Below, piece by piece: positions 19,488 to 28,575 of a stretch of 64,000 nucleotides of DNA (the first letter of the stretch is position 1; each line of letters begins with the position of its first letter). Under the pieces are notes generated by a model. That model saw only the letters and a list, made by a program, of their open reading frames with translations, did not search any database and was not told the origin of the DNA. The DNA is from Pyruvatibacter sp. HU-CL02332 (lineage in GTDB: Bacteria > Pseudomonadota > Alphaproteobacteria > CGMCC-115125). The stretch lies in NCBI RefSeq assembly GCF_040362765.1, contig NZ_BAABWK010000002.1, positions 434,001 to 498,000 on the forward strand, read 5' to 3'. The position numbers were made by a program, and so were the translations under genes.

Positions 19488-20210
19488 TCAGCAGCAGTCG
19501 TCATCCATTGGCACTGCGCGCCCATACTCATCATGCAGCCGGACCCAGCTCATGGTGCCCTCTTCATTGCGCCCTTTGGGCACGAGATCGAGAAATGAGA
19601 ACGCCCCGATGAAAGCTTCGTCGCCTCGGGCATATGTTGAGTATGTATGGAACACTTCACCTGCGTCGTTTTTAGCAAAAACGCTGGTGCCGTGGACGTC
19701 CTCATCCAAATACCCGGTGGTCCCAAAGTTGTAGAGCGGCTTTCCCTCGGCGATCTGCTCAGGCGTGAACGAAACGCCAAAGTCATAATTGAAACTGGTT
19801 CCACCAGATGACACCCAGGGGAAGTCCCATTCCATACGGGTGCGGGCTGCTTCTATCTGTTCAATGGGTGCGCGTGAAATGGCAGCGAAACTCAGGTCAG
19901 CATTTTTGAAATGCAGGCTCGCGCCGGGTACATGATCTGCCATCAAAGAACAGCCAGGACAGATATGGTCCTTGCCAGGTGTAAGCATGAAGTGCTGCAC
20001 CAGTAGCTGGCTGCGTCCTTCAAACAGGTCTGCCAGCGTCACCGGGCCCGACATGGATTGAAACACGTACGGCGTCTCGACCTTCACCCATGGCAGCGCG
20101 CGCCGTTGGGCGGCAACCTCGTCGCGCAGGTGTGTCACTTCGCGTTCCTTAGCCAGCAGAGCCTTCCTAGCGTCGAGCCATTCGTCTCGAGATACGATGT
20201 TGGGCTGCAT
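19488..20210 (-). CDS. DUF899 family thioredoxin-like protein
   Basis: A 240-residue member of DUF899, a thioredoxin-fold family of unknown function often found near ArsR or AraC-type regulators. Characteristic features are VSRDEWLDARKALLAKEREV at the N-terminus, LPWVKVETPYVF, HFMLTPGKDHICPGCSLMAD with a C-x-x-C, and a C-terminal CC pair in the last residues. The start at 20210 is chosen because AGGAGG lies seven bases upstream, inside the end of the arsR-like gene; an ATG at 20216 would be too close to it. Co-transcribed with that regulator. Confidence 0.85.
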   Translation of the reverse strand: MQPNIVSRDEWLDARKALLAKEREVTHLRDEVAAQRRALPWVKVETPYVFQSMSGPVTLADLFEGRSQLLVQHFMLTPGKDHICPGCSLMADHVPGASLHFKNADLSFAAISRAPIEQIEAARTRMEWDFPWVSSGGTSFNYDFGVSFTPEQIAEGKPLYNFGTTGYLDEDVHGTSVFAKNDAGEVFHTYSTYARGDEAFIGAFSFLDLVPKGRNEEGTMSWVRLHDEYGRAVPMDDDCC

Positions 20211-20212
20211 GG

Positions 20213-20572
20213 TCATTCCTCCTTGTTGGCAGATGCTTGCAGACCATCCAGGTAGGATTCCAGACGGTCCAATCGACCTTCCCAAAGTGCCTTTTGTTCC
20301 ACGATCCAGTCCTGAGCGGTTGAAAGAGCCTGCGGCTCCATTTCGCACGTACGGACCCTGCCCTGTTTTTGGGTGCTCACCAGTCCTGAGCCTTCCAGCA
20401 CCTTGAGATGCTGCATGAAGGACGGCAGAGCCATTTCAAATGGCTGTGCCAACTCGCTGACGCTCGCAGGACCTGTGGTCAGGCGGGCCAATACAGCACG
20501 ACGCGTGGAATCAGACAGTGCGTGAAACACACCGTCCAGCGACAGATCGGAAGTATTTTGTTGGTTAGTCAT
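20213..20572 (-). CDS. ArsR-type winged-helix transcriptional regulator
   Basis: A 119-residue ArsR/SmtB-fold regulator. The core begins LDGVFHALSDSTRRAVLARL, followed by PASVSELAQPFEMALPSFMQ as the helix-turn-helix and the wing GLVSTQKQGRVRTCEM. No metal-binding ELCVCDL motif is present, so it belongs to the non-metal subgroup usually paired with stress or START-domain proteins. It ends 3 bases before the DUF899 start and carries that gene's ribosome binding site in its last codons. It probably autoregulates the pair from the 129-bp divergent region. Confidence 0.88.
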   Translation of the reverse strand: MTNQQNTSDLSLDGVFHALSDSTRRAVLARLTTGPASVSELAQPFEMALPSFMQHLKVLEGSGLVSTQKQGRVRTCEMEPQALSTAQDWIVEQKALWEGRLDRLESYLDGLQASANKEE

Positions 20573-20701
20573 TTGCCTAAGTTATGTTGGGCGCATGACC
20601 TGCGCAAGAATAATAAGCAAATCACCTAACTTTTTTTCTTGTTGACCCACTCTTGTCATCGCCCATATGCATCCACTGGATGTTTTTAATGGAGATGCAC
20701 G

Positions 20702-21142
20702 ATGAACATGTTTCAAGTCATAAAGGAACAATTCAATGTTCCGTTCGCGACACACACAGGCGTTGAGATAACGGACGTGGCCGATGGGCAAGGCACCGCC
20801 CGGATGCCGCAGACAGAAACCAGCATCAACCACATTGGCAGTCAGCACGCCGGCGCGCTGTTTACGCTTGGAGAAGCAGCTTCGGGTGCCGCCATGGCCG
20901 GTGCTTTTGCACCAGTAATCCTCGAGGTGCGCCCCATCGCGGGTAAGGCAGAGATTTCCTACACCAAAGTTGCCAAGGGAATGATCACGGCCCATTCTAG
21001 GACCCTGCTGCCGGGTACTGAGCTTCTCGAGAAACTAAATGCCGACGGCAAAGTGGCTTTTGATGTCGCTGTAGATCTCACAAATGCAGACGGTGACCAG
21101 GTGGCACAGATGACGGTCGCGTGGCACGTCAAAAAGACCTAA
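20702..21142 (+). CDS. Hotdog-fold DUF4442/thioesterase-like protein
   Basis: A 146-residue single hotdog domain of the DUF4442/PaaI-like type. The helix and turn NHIGSQHAGALFTLGEAASG correspond to the hot-dog active-site helix, followed by KAEISYTKVAKGMITAHSR. A ribosome binding site GGAG sits seven bases upstream. It probably hydrolyses or binds an acyl-CoA, but the substrate is unknown. The TetR gene follows after 10 bases, suggesting one transcript. Confidence 0.78.
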   Translation: MNMFQVIKEQFNVPFATHTGVEITDVADGQGTARMPQTETSINHIGSQHAGALFTLGEAASGAAMAGAFAPVILEVRPIAGKAEISYTKVAKGMITAHSRTLLPGTELLEKLNADGKVAFDVAVDLTNADGDQVAQMTVAWHVKKT

Positions 21143-21152
21143 ACATGCAGGC

Positions 21153-21755
21153 ATGGCCCCTACTTCCAAACGCGCCGGTTCTGCCTCCGGGACAGCAGCT
21201 GCAACCACAGCCGCGAAACGCAAAACCTATCGCCATGGCAATGTGGCGGCAGAGGCGCTTGCGGCTGCGGTAAAGCGGGTGGAGGCAGGCGGTTCTGCCA
21301 AGCTGAGCCTTCGACAGGTTGCCGGAGATCTGGGTATTGCCCACCGGTCTCTCTACAATCACTTTCAGGATCGTGACGCGTTGCTCGTTGCCGTCGGTGC
21401 GTATGGGTTCGGCGCACTCGCTGACGCGGTTGCAAGCGCGAAATCAGCCAAGGACTATGTCAAAGCGTATGCTGACTTCGCGGTTACGCGGCGACACCTC
21501 TATGAAGTGATGATGGCGCAGCGGAATGCATCGATGTTTGCGGACAAGGCTCTGGGCACACAAGTGCAGCGGCTTATCGGTCTCTCACTGGCAATGTTTG
21601 GCGATGAGCACGCCTCAAGCGACGACAATCGCCGCGCCGTGATGCGCATCTGGATGCTGCTGCATGGCGGGGTTTCCCTACATCTCAATGGCGCGCTTGA
21701 ACCGCGAAGCGATGAAGCTTTTGTTGCTGAACTGCTGAAGATTGCAGGCCTCTAG
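21153..21755 (+). CDS. TetR family transcriptional regulator
   Basis: A 200-residue regulator. A basic Ala/Thr-rich N-terminal tail of about 25 residues precedes the DNA-binding domain. The helix-turn-helix is LSLRQVAGDLGIAHRSLYNH with the TetR-typical YNHF(Q)DRDALL. The C-terminal ligand-binding domain carries a WHG-like segment (WMLLHGGVSLH), so it resembles TetR_C_33 (WHG) members. It follows the hotdog gene by 10 bases and likely regulates neighbouring genes; the ligand is unknown. Confidence 0.87.
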   Translation: MAPTSKRAGSASGTAAATTAAKRKTYRHGNVAAEALAAAVKRVEAGGSAKLSLRQVAGDLGIAHRSLYNHFQDRDALLVAVGAYGFGALADAVASAKSAKDYVKAYADFAVTRRHLYEVMMAQRNASMFADKALGTQVQRLIGLSLAMFGDEHASSDDNRRAVMRIWMLLHGGVSLHLNGALEPRSDEAFVAELLKIAGL

Positions 21756-21910
21756 CGCACAATCCGTCACGGCAAGCTTATCTAAAACGTCATACAGAGA
21801 AGTCGTGCCGCTTTGGCTCTGACCGTTTCACCCGCATTGGCACCAGCGCGGCACAAAACATCGCTGGATGATCCGGTTGTTGCCACGCCCAAGCAGAAGG
21901 ACACACTCCA

Positions 21911-22291
21911 ATGGCCCGTATTCTCCTATTTATTCTTGCCGGATACGCCATCATCATCTCTGGCTATATCTGGTTCCTGCCGCAGATGTTTTATGACAAC
22001 ACACCCGGCGTTGCGATGATGGGGCCATTCTCTTTGCATTTCATGCGCGATGTGTCTCTTGCCTATCTGGCAGGGGGGCTGATCCTCTTCTGGGGTGCCC
22101 TGCGTCATGACCAGAGACTGGCATTGGCCGGCGGTTTGTGGTTTGCGTTTCACGCGCTCTATCACTTCGGCATCTTCATCAACCGTGGCTTCCCGTTTGA
22201 CATCATCACGGCATCAGACTTTGCTGGCGTCATCGTTCCCGCCACTTTGGCGATTTGGGCTGCCCGACGGCTCACTCCTGCAACAAGCTAA
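21911..22291 (+). CDS. Small four-helix membrane protein
   Basis: A 126-residue protein with four predicted membrane segments: ILLFILAGYAIIISGYIWF, DVSLAYLAGGLILFWGAL, LALAGGLWFAFHALYHFGIF and VIVPATLAIWAARR. Conserved-looking His residues (FHALYHF) lie in the third helix. A ribosome binding site GAAGGA precedes the start. I do not recognise a named family with certainty; it resembles small DoxX-like or DUF4345-like membrane proteins. It is followed after 15 bases by the carbonic-anhydrase-like gene. Confidence 0.7.
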   Translation: MARILLFILAGYAIIISGYIWFLPQMFYDNTPGVAMMGPFSLHFMRDVSLAYLAGGLILFWGALRHDQRLALAGGLWFAFHALYHFGIFINRGFPFDIITASDFAGVIVPATLAIWAARRLTPATS

Positions 22292-22306
22292 ACAGAGATA
22301 GTCCGC

Positions 22307-22876
22307 ATGCCGCATATTGGTTCCAGTGTGACCCTTGATGATCCAGCATATATCCACGACACCGTCACCCTCTACGGCAAAGTCCAGATAGGTCCCGGCG
22401 CGAGCATCTGGCCGCAGGTTGTGATGCGGGCGGAAATGTTTGAAATTCGGATCGGCGCACGCACAAATATCCAGGACTTCGTCATGGTGCATGTGGGCAA
22501 TGGGACGCCGACCATTGTGGGTGAGGACTGCTCCATTACCCATCATGCGACGCTGCATGGTTGTGAGATCGGCGACAGATGTCTTATCGGCATCAATGCC
22601 ACGATCATGGACGGAGCAAAAATCGGCGCAAACTCCATCGTCGCCGGGCACACCATTGTGCGAGAGGGTCAGGAATTTCCCGACAACTCAATCATTGCCG
22701 GTGTCCCGGCAAAGCAGGTCGGTACGCGAGACAATGGCGAGGCCAACCTATTCAATGCACGTTTCTATCACCAGAATGCTCTGAATTACGCCAAAGGCAT
22801 CGACCGCATGAGCGACGATGATTTGAAACTCGTCGCAAGCACTGCCCCTATCGGCTCTGCTGTGGCGGCAGACTGA
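22307..22876 (+). CDS. Gamma-carbonic anhydrase-like hexapeptide-repeat protein
   Basis: A 189-residue left-handed beta-helix protein of the YrdA/PaaY/gamma-CA family. Hexapeptide turns run through residues 15-140. Metal-ligand candidates are the His in FVMVHVGNGTP and the pair in THHATLHGCEIGD, spaced as in zinc-binding members. The C-terminal helix covers the trimer side. It may be a carbonic anhydrase or thioesterase, or only structural. Its TGA overlaps the next gene's ATG (TGATG). Confidence 0.85.
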   Translation: MPHIGSSVTLDDPAYIHDTVTLYGKVQIGPGASIWPQVVMRAEMFEIRIGARTNIQDFVMVHVGNGTPTIVGEDCSITHHATLHGCEIGDRCLIGINATIMDGAKIGANSIVAGHTIVREGQEFPDNSIIAGVPAKQVGTRDNGEANLFNARFYHQNALNYAKGIDRMSDDDLKLVASTAPIGSAVAAD

Positions 22877-23517
22877 TGCTCAGGATCTACGTCGCTCAGA
22901 TTTCGACCTATGGCCGCATTGTCTCAACCGTAGCCGAGGCAGCCGGTATCAAACACGAGACTGTTCCTACTGACTCGAAAGCACCGGAGCACCGCGCGCG
23001 TCATCCGTTCATGAAAACACCCGCCGTGGAGATCACCGACAACGGCCAGACCATCGCCATGTATGAAAGCGCTGCGATCTGTCCTTACATTGACGATGTC
23101 TACAACAATGGCGACCTGCAACCATCAGACCCGCTGGAGAGGGCGCGTATGCGCCAGTGGATGGCGGTGACGGACCACTATGTCTTTCCTCTAACAGAAG
23201 AGCGTCTGGTGCTGCCGCGGATCGTTGTGCCAATGATGGGACGTGAGCCGCGAGAAGATCTCATCCGCGAAGCCCTTCCGGCCATTCAATACTACATTCA
23301 GGTCGTGGAAGACCGGCTACAGGAAACGCCATTCCTTGCCGGAGTCACCTTCTCGCTCGCAGACATTTTTATGTATTGCACCATGGTTGCCGTCTCCCTC
23401 ACGCCAGAAGGCAAGGCCATGCTGGGGCAAATGCCGGGGGTTCAGCAGTGGATGCAGGCATGCAGCACCCAACCGTGCCTGGAAGCGACGCGCTGGCCGA
23501 TGGAGTCCGAGATGTAA
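22876..23517 (+). CDS. Glutathione S-transferase family protein
   Basis: A 213-residue GST. The N-terminal domain begins LRIYVAQISTYGRIVSTVAE, with the glutathione site PFMKTPAVEITDNG and MYESAAICPYI; the C-terminal domain includes FLAGVTFSLADIFMYC with the conserved N-cap Asp. It is translationally coupled to the upstream gamma-CA-like gene (one-base overlap). It is distinct from the GST at 17642. The substrate is unknown. Confidence 0.86.
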   Translation: MLRIYVAQISTYGRIVSTVAEAAGIKHETVPTDSKAPEHRARHPFMKTPAVEITDNGQTIAMYESAAICPYIDDVYNNGDLQPSDPLERARMRQWMAVTDHYVFPLTEERLVLPRIVVPMMGREPREDLIREALPAIQYYIQVVEDRLQETPFLAGVTFSLADIFMYCTMVAVSLTPEGKAMLGQMPGVQQWMQACSTQPCLEATRWPMESEM

Positions 23518-23554
23518 GGCTAGATTCCTTGACCTCTGCTCGCCCCCAACAGCG

Positions 23555-23569
23555 TTAACCAAAAGTAAA
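23555..23569. promoter_or_regulatory. Near-consensus CtrA-type box upstream of the autotransporter gene
   Basis: TTAA, seven bases, then TAAA, one mismatch from the TTAA-N7-TTAA CtrA consensus, with the first half extended as TTAACCA. It lies 91 bases before the autotransporter-like start. A GATTC (GANTC) site is at 23523. Only a weak prediction. Confidence 0.25.
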
Positions 23570-23659
23570 TCTGATACGAGACGCCACCGTTCTGCTGCGT
23601 TCCAATGGGTACAGAGAGGGTCCCGCCGTGACTGGGACGGGGCCGGGGGGCTGTCCGGA

Positions 23660-25246
23660 ATGAATTTGATGACTTTGCTGCGCGTGTCTGCAGCTGCGGC
23701 GAGTGCCCTAGCTGGTGTTTTGGTGTTCGTGCCCGCTCCCCCTGCATACGCAAATACCACCTTCGCAAACTGCGCAGCACTCGATGGGCACGTCTTTTCC
23801 CGCGCACATAACTCGGCGGTCATTTCTGAAAGCAACACCATCACGACGTTGAACGATGGCGACGCGATCTCCATCGTCATCCGCTACAGTTCCGGCGCTG
23901 TTGGAACCGTTTCGGGAGCCATTGCGTTTGATGGAACAACCATTTTCGCCGAAACACTGACATTTGGCGGCGGAGGTCTGGCCTTTGGGAACTACACCCG
24001 GAATGTGGCCTATGATCCGCCCACTGACGGCACCAATGTGCCACTGGTGTTCACCACACTGCCCTTCAGTTCTCCGGAAGGTAGTGTGCGCTTCACCGTG
24101 TCCTGTGTACCGGGCGCGGCGTCTACCGCACCAGCAGCTGCAGCGGCAACCAAGACCTTTGCGATTGAGCGTGCGCGACGTCTTCTGGAGGATCGTCCAG
24201 ACAGACCCCGCTACATCCGCAAGCGCCTCAAAGCCCTTTGGGGAGACGATGCTGACGCGACTGATACCGCAGACGTGCTGACACGCGCGGCCAATCAACA
24301 CAGCCGTGCGCCTGCCGTCCCGCCGCGCATCAGTCCCTCTCATTCTTTCCAGGTGGCCTCCTCCAGTGACAGGCATCCAATTGGGGGAATGGCCGCGCGC
24401 GACGCGACGCTCAGGGCTTCATCATATGGGTCAGGTGATGTGACGGATGGATGCGGTGCAGATGATTCAGGAGCGTCGCGCCTCAGCTGCATCGATGTTT
24501 GGACGGAAGGGCACTACACCCGTTTCACGGACAGCGGCGACAGGGATGGACACTTCGCCATTATCTATGCCGGGGCAGACATTCACCTCACGCCATGGGT
24601 CATTGCTGGCTTGATGGGTCAGGTCGACTGGATGGATGACGACATCGGAAGCGCAAACACTCGCGTTGAGGGTATTGGCTGGATGGTCGGGCCCTACGCA
24701 TCCATGCGCCTGACGCCACAGCTGTTCTTTGATGTCCGCGCTGCTTGGGGGCTATCGGATACAGACGTCAATGCTGCCAGTATCACTGGCAACGTTTCCA
24801 CCGAGCGGTGGCTGGTCACCGGTCAGCTGTCCGGCAATTTCCATGCGGGTCCCTACCGCATCACGCCGGAAGTCTCGATTGAGTATATCCAGGAGGAACT
24901 CGATTCCTACACTGTCTCTTCCGGAGCGCAGATTGCCAGCCAAACGGTCAGCATCGGCCGTCTGAGGGCTGGTCCAGAGGTTGCCCGCATATTCGACATA
25001 GGCAGCGGCGCAACGCTGGAGCCACGTGTTGCTGTTGCGGCGGTCTGGGATTTCAACCCGGCAGATACTGTGACCCTTGGCAATGTGCGCTATGGCGAAG
25101 ACGATTTTCGGGCGGTCGTCGAAGCGGGGACAATTCTCCAGACTGAAAGCGGCATCAACTTCGCCATTTCAGGCAAATATGAAGGCTTAGGCATATCTGG
25201 TTTCGATGCCTATGGCGGCTATCTGTGGATCAACGTGCCCATCTAG
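23660..25246 (+). CDS. Autotransporter-domain outer membrane protein
   Basis: A 528-residue exported protein. Residues 1-31 form a signal peptide (hydrophobic AAAASALAGVLVF, cleavage after PAYA). The N-terminal exported part (about 32-160) is Gly/Thr-rich with a repeated beta pattern and three Cys. A charged, Arg-rich linker follows (RARRLLEDRPDRPRYIRKR). From about residue 275 there is a 250-residue beta-barrel domain with alternating aromatic strands, ending YGGYLWINVPI. The reading frame stays open upstream over the GST gene, but the signal peptide fixes the start at 23660. It resembles autotransporter beta-domains; the short passenger is unrecognised. Confidence 0.72.
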   Translation: MNLMTLLRVSAAAASALAGVLVFVPAPPAYANTTFANCAALDGHVFSRAHNSAVISESNTITTLNDGDAISIVIRYSSGAVGTVSGAIAFDGTTIFAETLTFGGGGLAFGNYTRNVAYDPPTDGTNVPLVFTTLPFSSPEGSVRFTVSCVPGAASTAPAAAAATKTFAIERARRLLEDRPDRPRYIRKRLKALWGDDADATDTADVLTRAANQHSRAPAVPPRISPSHSFQVASSSDRHPIGGMAARDATLRASSYGSGDVTDGCGADDSGASRLSCIDVWTEGHYTRFTDSGDRDGHFAIIYAGADIHLTPWVIAGLMGQVDWMDDDIGSANTRVEGIGWMVGPYASMRLTPQLFFDVRAAWGLSDTDVNAASITGNVSTERWLVTGQLSGNFHAGPYRITPEVSIEYIQEELDSYTVSSGAQIASQTVSIGRLRAGPEVARIFDIGSGATLEPRVAVAAVWDFNPADTVTLGNVRYGEDDFRAVVEAGTILQTESGINFAISGKYEGLGISGFDAYGGYLWINVPI

Positions 25247-25324
25247 CTGACTTGCGAGGTTGAGGCATATCGGCCTTGTTCTCCAGACCTTGACGCCCAC
25301 GCGCAGCCGCGCTTCAACCTGCGT

Positions 25325-26050
25325 ATGAGCAACATTTCGTCTTCGTTAGATCAAACCGGTGCACTTGTCCTTTTTTCTGGCGGGCAGGATTCAACCACCA
25401 CGCTGGCCTGGGCGCTTGATCGCTATGCCCGCGTTGAGACCATCGGCTTCGACTATGGCCAGCGCCATGCCATTGAACTTGAGCAGCGTCTGGTGGTTCT
25501 CAACAAGATGCGCGCGGCCTACCCGGACTGGGCCAAAAAGCTCGGCGATGACCATATGCTGGACCTTACTGATCTGGGCCGCATCTCTGAGACCTCGCTC
25601 ACCCGCGACGCCGAAATCGCGTTCACGGATGAAGGACTACCGTCAACCTTTGTACCCGGCCGCAATCTCCTGTTCTTCACCTATGCCGCTGCCATCGCTT
25701 TCAGACGTGGGCTGACAGTCCTGGTGGGTGGGATGTGTGAAACGGATTACTCCGGCTATCCGGACTGTCGCGATACGACGCTCAAGTCACTTCAAGCGTC
25801 GCTCAATCTGGGCATGGACCGTGCCTTCGTGATTGAGACGCCGCTCATGTGGATTGACAAGGCACAGACCTGGGCTATGGCGCATGCGCTTGGTGGCGAT
25901 GTTCTGACGCAGATTATCCGCGACGATACCCACACCTGCTATCTTGGCGACCGTGATACTTCCCACCCTTGGGGCAAAGGCTGTGGCACCTGCCCGGCTT
26001 GTGAGCTACGCGCATCAGGCTGGGACAGCTGGAAGGCAAATGTCGAGTGA
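25325..26050 (+). CDS. queC: 7-cyano-7-deazaguanine synthase
   Basis: ATP-dependent enzyme that converts 7-carboxy-7-deazaguanine to preQ0 in queuosine synthesis. At 241 aa it has the PP-loop [12 protein letters not shown] near residue 19, the motif [12 protein letters not shown], and four C-terminal zinc Cys in CYLGD then [11 protein letters not shown]. First gene of the queC-queE-queD-queF cluster; its TGA overlaps the queE GTG. I see no preQ1 riboswitch in the 78 bases upstream. Confidence 0.96.
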   Translation: MSNISSSLDQTGALVLFSGGQDSTTTLAWALDRYARVETIGFDYGQRHAIELEQRLVVLNKMRAAYPDWAKKLGDDHMLDLTDLGRISETSLTRDAEIAFTDEGLPSTFVPGRNLLFFTYAAAIAFRRGLTVLVGGMCETDYSGYPDCRDTTLKSLQASLNLGMDRAFVIETPLMWIDKAQTWAMAHALGGDVLTQIIRDDTHTCYLGDRDTSHPWGKGCGTCPACELRASGWDSWKANVE

Positions 26051-26697
26051 CCTACTCCGTCAAAGAGATGTTTGCGACCCTGCAGGGTGAAGGGGGACAG
26101 GCTGGCCGGGCAGCGGTGTTCCTGCGCTTTGCCGGCTGCAATTTGTGGACGGGTCGAGAAGAAGACCGCGCGGCTGCCGTATGCACCTTCTGCGACACGG
26201 AGTTTGTGGGTACGGACGGTGACGGGGGCGGCAAGTTTGCAACGCCTGAGCAACTTACTCAGGCGGTCGCCGACAAATGGCAGGGCGGCCTTGCCGGACG
26301 TTTGGTCGTATGCACGGGTGGTGAGCCATTGTTGCAGCTCGATGGTGCTCTGATTGACGAACTACACAATGCCGGATTTGAAATCGCCGTTGAAACGAAC
26401 GGCACACTGAAAGCACCTCGAGGCAAAACAGGTGGCATTGACTGGATTTGCGTCAGCCCGAAGGCTAACGCGCCTCTTGTTCTTACGTCCGGCCAAGAGC
26501 TGAAACTGGTCTACCCTCAATCTGAGCCGGAAGCTCAGCCAGAATGCTTCGAAACTCTTGATTTTCAGCATTTTTACCTGCAACCGATGGACAGCCCTGC
26601 CCGCGATAAAAACACGCAACTGGCGGTTTCCTATTGCCTTTCACACCCCAAATGGCGTTTGTCCCTGCAGTCACATAAATATATCGGCATTCCGTAA
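26047..26697 (+). CDS. queE: 7-carboxy-7-deazaguanine synthase (radical SAM)
   Basis: Radical SAM enzyme that rearranges 6-carboxytetrahydropterin to 7-carboxy-7-deazaguanine. At 216 aa, the cluster cysteines are in FAGCNLWTG and CTFCDTEF, an extended C-x14-C-x2-C spacing seen in proteobacterial Que[11 protein letters not shown] is the SAM-binding GGEP motif. It starts with GTG at 26047, overlapping queC by 4 nt; no alternative ATG exists near the N-terminus. It makes the substrate for QueC. Confidence 0.94.
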   Translation: MTYSVKEMFATLQGEGGQAGRAAVFLRFAGCNLWTGREEDRAAAVCTFCDTEFVGTDGDGGGKFATPEQLTQAVADKWQGGLAGRLVVCTGGEPLLQLDGALIDELHNAGFEIAVETNGTLKAPRGKTGGIDWICVSPKANAPLVLTSGQELKLVYPQSEPEAQPECFETLDFQHFYLQPMDSPARDKNTQLAVSYCLSHPKWRLSLQSHKYIGIP

Positions 26698-26714
26698 GGC
26701 CTGATTTCTCCGCC

Positions 26715-27095
26715 ATGCGCATTACAAAACAATTCACCTTCGACGCGGCACACTTTTTACCGCACGCTGAAGACGGCCATCCCAACCGACGGCTACATGG
26801 TCACTCGTTCCGCGTGATTGTTGCCCTGGACGGCATGCCCGCCGAAGATACCGGCCTGATCCGGGATTTTGGTGAAGTTGAAAACATCCTGAGCCAAGCA
26901 CAAGAAGAGCTGGATCATCGCTTCCTCAATGAGATCGAGGGGCTTGAGGCACCAACACTGGAGAACATCACACTGTGGCTCTGGACCCGATTGGCAGCAC
27001 CGCTACCTGAGCTTGCGCGCATCGAGATACATCGCGACAGTTGTGGTGAAGCCTGTATCTATGAAGGCTCACGACACGGGAAACAAAAATCATGA
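26715..27095 (+). CDS. queD: 6-carboxytetrahydropterin synthase, variant active site
   Basis: Converts dihydroneopterin triphosphate to 6-carboxytetrahydropterin, feeding QueE. At 126 aa, the zinc ligands H13, H28 and H30 (RLHGHSF) and the D67-H68 pair are present. The residue matching the E. coli catalytic Cys27 is N24 ([10 protein letters not shown]), and the conserved Glu near the C-terminus reads Asp ([13 protein letters not shown]). The operon context and folding residues argue that it is functional, so the variant may use altered catalysis or need another PTPS. It lies 17 bases after queE and overlaps queF (ATGA). Confidence 0.85.
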   Translation: MRITKQFTFDAAHFLPHAEDGHPNRRLHGHSFRVIVALDGMPAEDTGLIRDFGEVENILSQAQEELDHRFLNEIEGLEAPTLENITLWLWTRLAAPLPELARIEIHRDSCGEACIYEGSRHGKQKS

Positions 27096-27550
27096 GCGAT
27101 GTACCCGGTGCCACACAGCTCGGCCAACAGACCGCCCTTCCTGCATCCCCGGAGGCTGCGGAACTTGAACGCGTGGCCAACCCCCATCCCGGAACTGATT
27201 ATGTGGCCCGGTTCACCGCACCTGAGTTCACTTCTCTTTGCCCCGTTACCGGCCAACCGGACTTTGCCCACATCGTCATCGACTACGTGCCCGACGAATG
27301 GCTGGTCGAGAGCAAGTCGCTGAAACTGTATCTAGGCAGCTTTAGAAATCATGGTGCATTTCATGAGGACTGCACCATTGCCATTGCCAAGCGTCTGGCG
27401 GACTTGCTTGAGCCGAAATGGCTGCGCATTGGTGGATACTGGTATCCGCGCGGTGGCATCCCAATTGACGTTTTCTGGCAAACAGGCGATGTGCCACAAG
27501 GCGTCTGGCTACCGGATCAAGGTGTGCCTGCTTATCGTGGTCGCGGTTAG
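27092..27550 (+). CDS. queF: NADPH-dependent preQ0 reductase
   Basis: Reduces the nitrile of preQ0 to the aminomethyl of preQ1, the base inserted into tRNA by Tgt. The 152-residue protein is the short unimodular YkvM type. The nucleophilic Cys is in [15 protein letters not shown], and the QueF motif [20 protein letters not shown] follows. An N-terminal 35-residue extension is Ala/Pro-rich. It overlaps queD by 4 nt and the convergent acyltransferase gene by 4 nt. It completes the preQ1 branch encoded here. Confidence 0.95.
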   Translation: MSDVPGATQLGQQTALPASPEAAELERVANPHPGTDYVARFTAPEFTSLCPVTGQPDFAHIVIDYVPDEWLVESKSLKLYLGSFRNHGAFHEDCTIAIAKRLADLLEPKWLRIGGYWYPRGGIPIDVFWQTGDVPQGVWLPDQGVPAYRGRG

Positions 27551-28575
27551 CGCTGACGCGCCAATCGTTTGGCCTTGAGCTTTTCCCCGATCGTCAGGCC
27601 ACTGTATGTCCCTTGAGGCATGGGGGCTGACCCAAGGGCATATGTACGTTGGCGCAGCTCTTCAGCAAATTCCTGACGATCAGTTAGATGTGCGAGTTCG
27701 GCATATCGGATCGGCCGACCGATACGAACGGGCACACGGCTGCCAATGCTCTCCCGAACTTCGCGAAATAGGAGAGACAGTCGCAGTGTGCGGCTGAAGT
27801 GGCTGGCAACTTGAAATAGTCTGCCATTCTGACCTTCAAAAAAGACTGGCACGACAGTGGCCTTCGACCTCTGCACGAGTTGAGCTGTAAAGGGCTGCCA
27901 AACAGGATCAACCGCACGGCCGAACGGTCGTGGTGACGTTGAGACGGTGCCGCCGGGAAACACGATAATCGTGCCTCCAGCTCTCAACAGATCACGTGAT
28001 ATTTTCCGGGTACGGATGTTTGTCGCAAGAGCTTCCGGCGTCTCATCAAAATCAACCGGCAGTAGATAGCCTTCAATTTCCGGCGCTTGATTCAAAACTG
28101 CGTTGGTCAAAATCTTGAATTCACCACGCACCATCGACGCAAGGTGGCTGACTACAAGCCCATCAATAACGCCGAAGGGATGATTGGCAACGATGACCAG
28201 AGGGCCCTGCTTGGGCACCTCGTGCAGCCGGGCCATATCGAAATCCACCCGTAGTTTCAGATAGCGAATAGCCGCCGCAAAAAAGGTCTCGCCCTCAACC
28301 GGGTTTGCGCGATTATCGAGATACATGCGTTTGAGGCGAGGTTGACCGGTAAGGCGTTCGATCAACCTGATGATGATCTGCTTAAGGCGCGGATCGTCTG
28401 GAGAGGCATAGGAAAAAGTTGGTTCCGGCATTGGTTGCCGCGCATCAAGCTCTTGACCAAATTGCGGGTTCACATTCATGAAGCCGACACCCCTAACCTG
28501 CACGAGCGATTGCCCGCCTAAGCTGCTCCCTTTGAACGCAGGATTAGTGATTTGCGGCGTCAGGGCAATACCCAC
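27547..28575 (-). CDS. Lysophospholipid acyltransferase family protein
   Basis: A 342-residue PlsC-fold acyltransferase of the hemolysin/COG3176-like subgroup. The catalytic motif is [14 protein letters not shown], where His and Asp are five residues apart as in this subgroup, and the second block is [17 protein letters not shown] in place of EGTRS. It probably acylates a lysolipid or ornithine-type lipid at the inner membrane. The annotated start is GTG at 28575 with no ribosome binding site; ATG at 28479 (32 codons in) is an alternative that keeps the domain. It converges on queF with a 4-nt overlap. Confidence 0.85.
   Translation of the reverse strand: MGIALTPQITNPAFKGSSLGGQSLVQVRGVGFMNVNPQFGQELDARQPMPEPTFSYASPDDPRLKQIIIRLIERLTGQPRLKRMYLDNRANPVEGETFFAAAIRYLKLRVDFDMARLHEVPKQGPLVIVANHPFGVIDGLVVSHLASMVRGEFKILTNAVLNQAPEIEGYLLPVDFDETPEALATNIRTRKISRDLLRAGGTIIVFPGGTVSTSPRPFGRAVDPVWQPFTAQLVQRSKATVVPVFFEGQNGRLFQVASHFSRTLRLSLLFREVRESIGSRVPVRIGRPIRYAELAHLTDRQEFAEELRQRTYALGSAPMPQGTYSGLTIGEKLKAKRLARQR

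Noticed and set aside
23243-23659. N-terminal extension of the autotransporter over the GST gene
   Set aside because: The frame is open by chance; the signal peptide begins at 23660 and the extension has no domain or translation signal.
25247-25324. preQ1 riboswitch before queC
   Set aside because: The 78-base gap lacks the conserved preQ1-I stem and A-rich tail, and nothing resembling classes II or III was seen.
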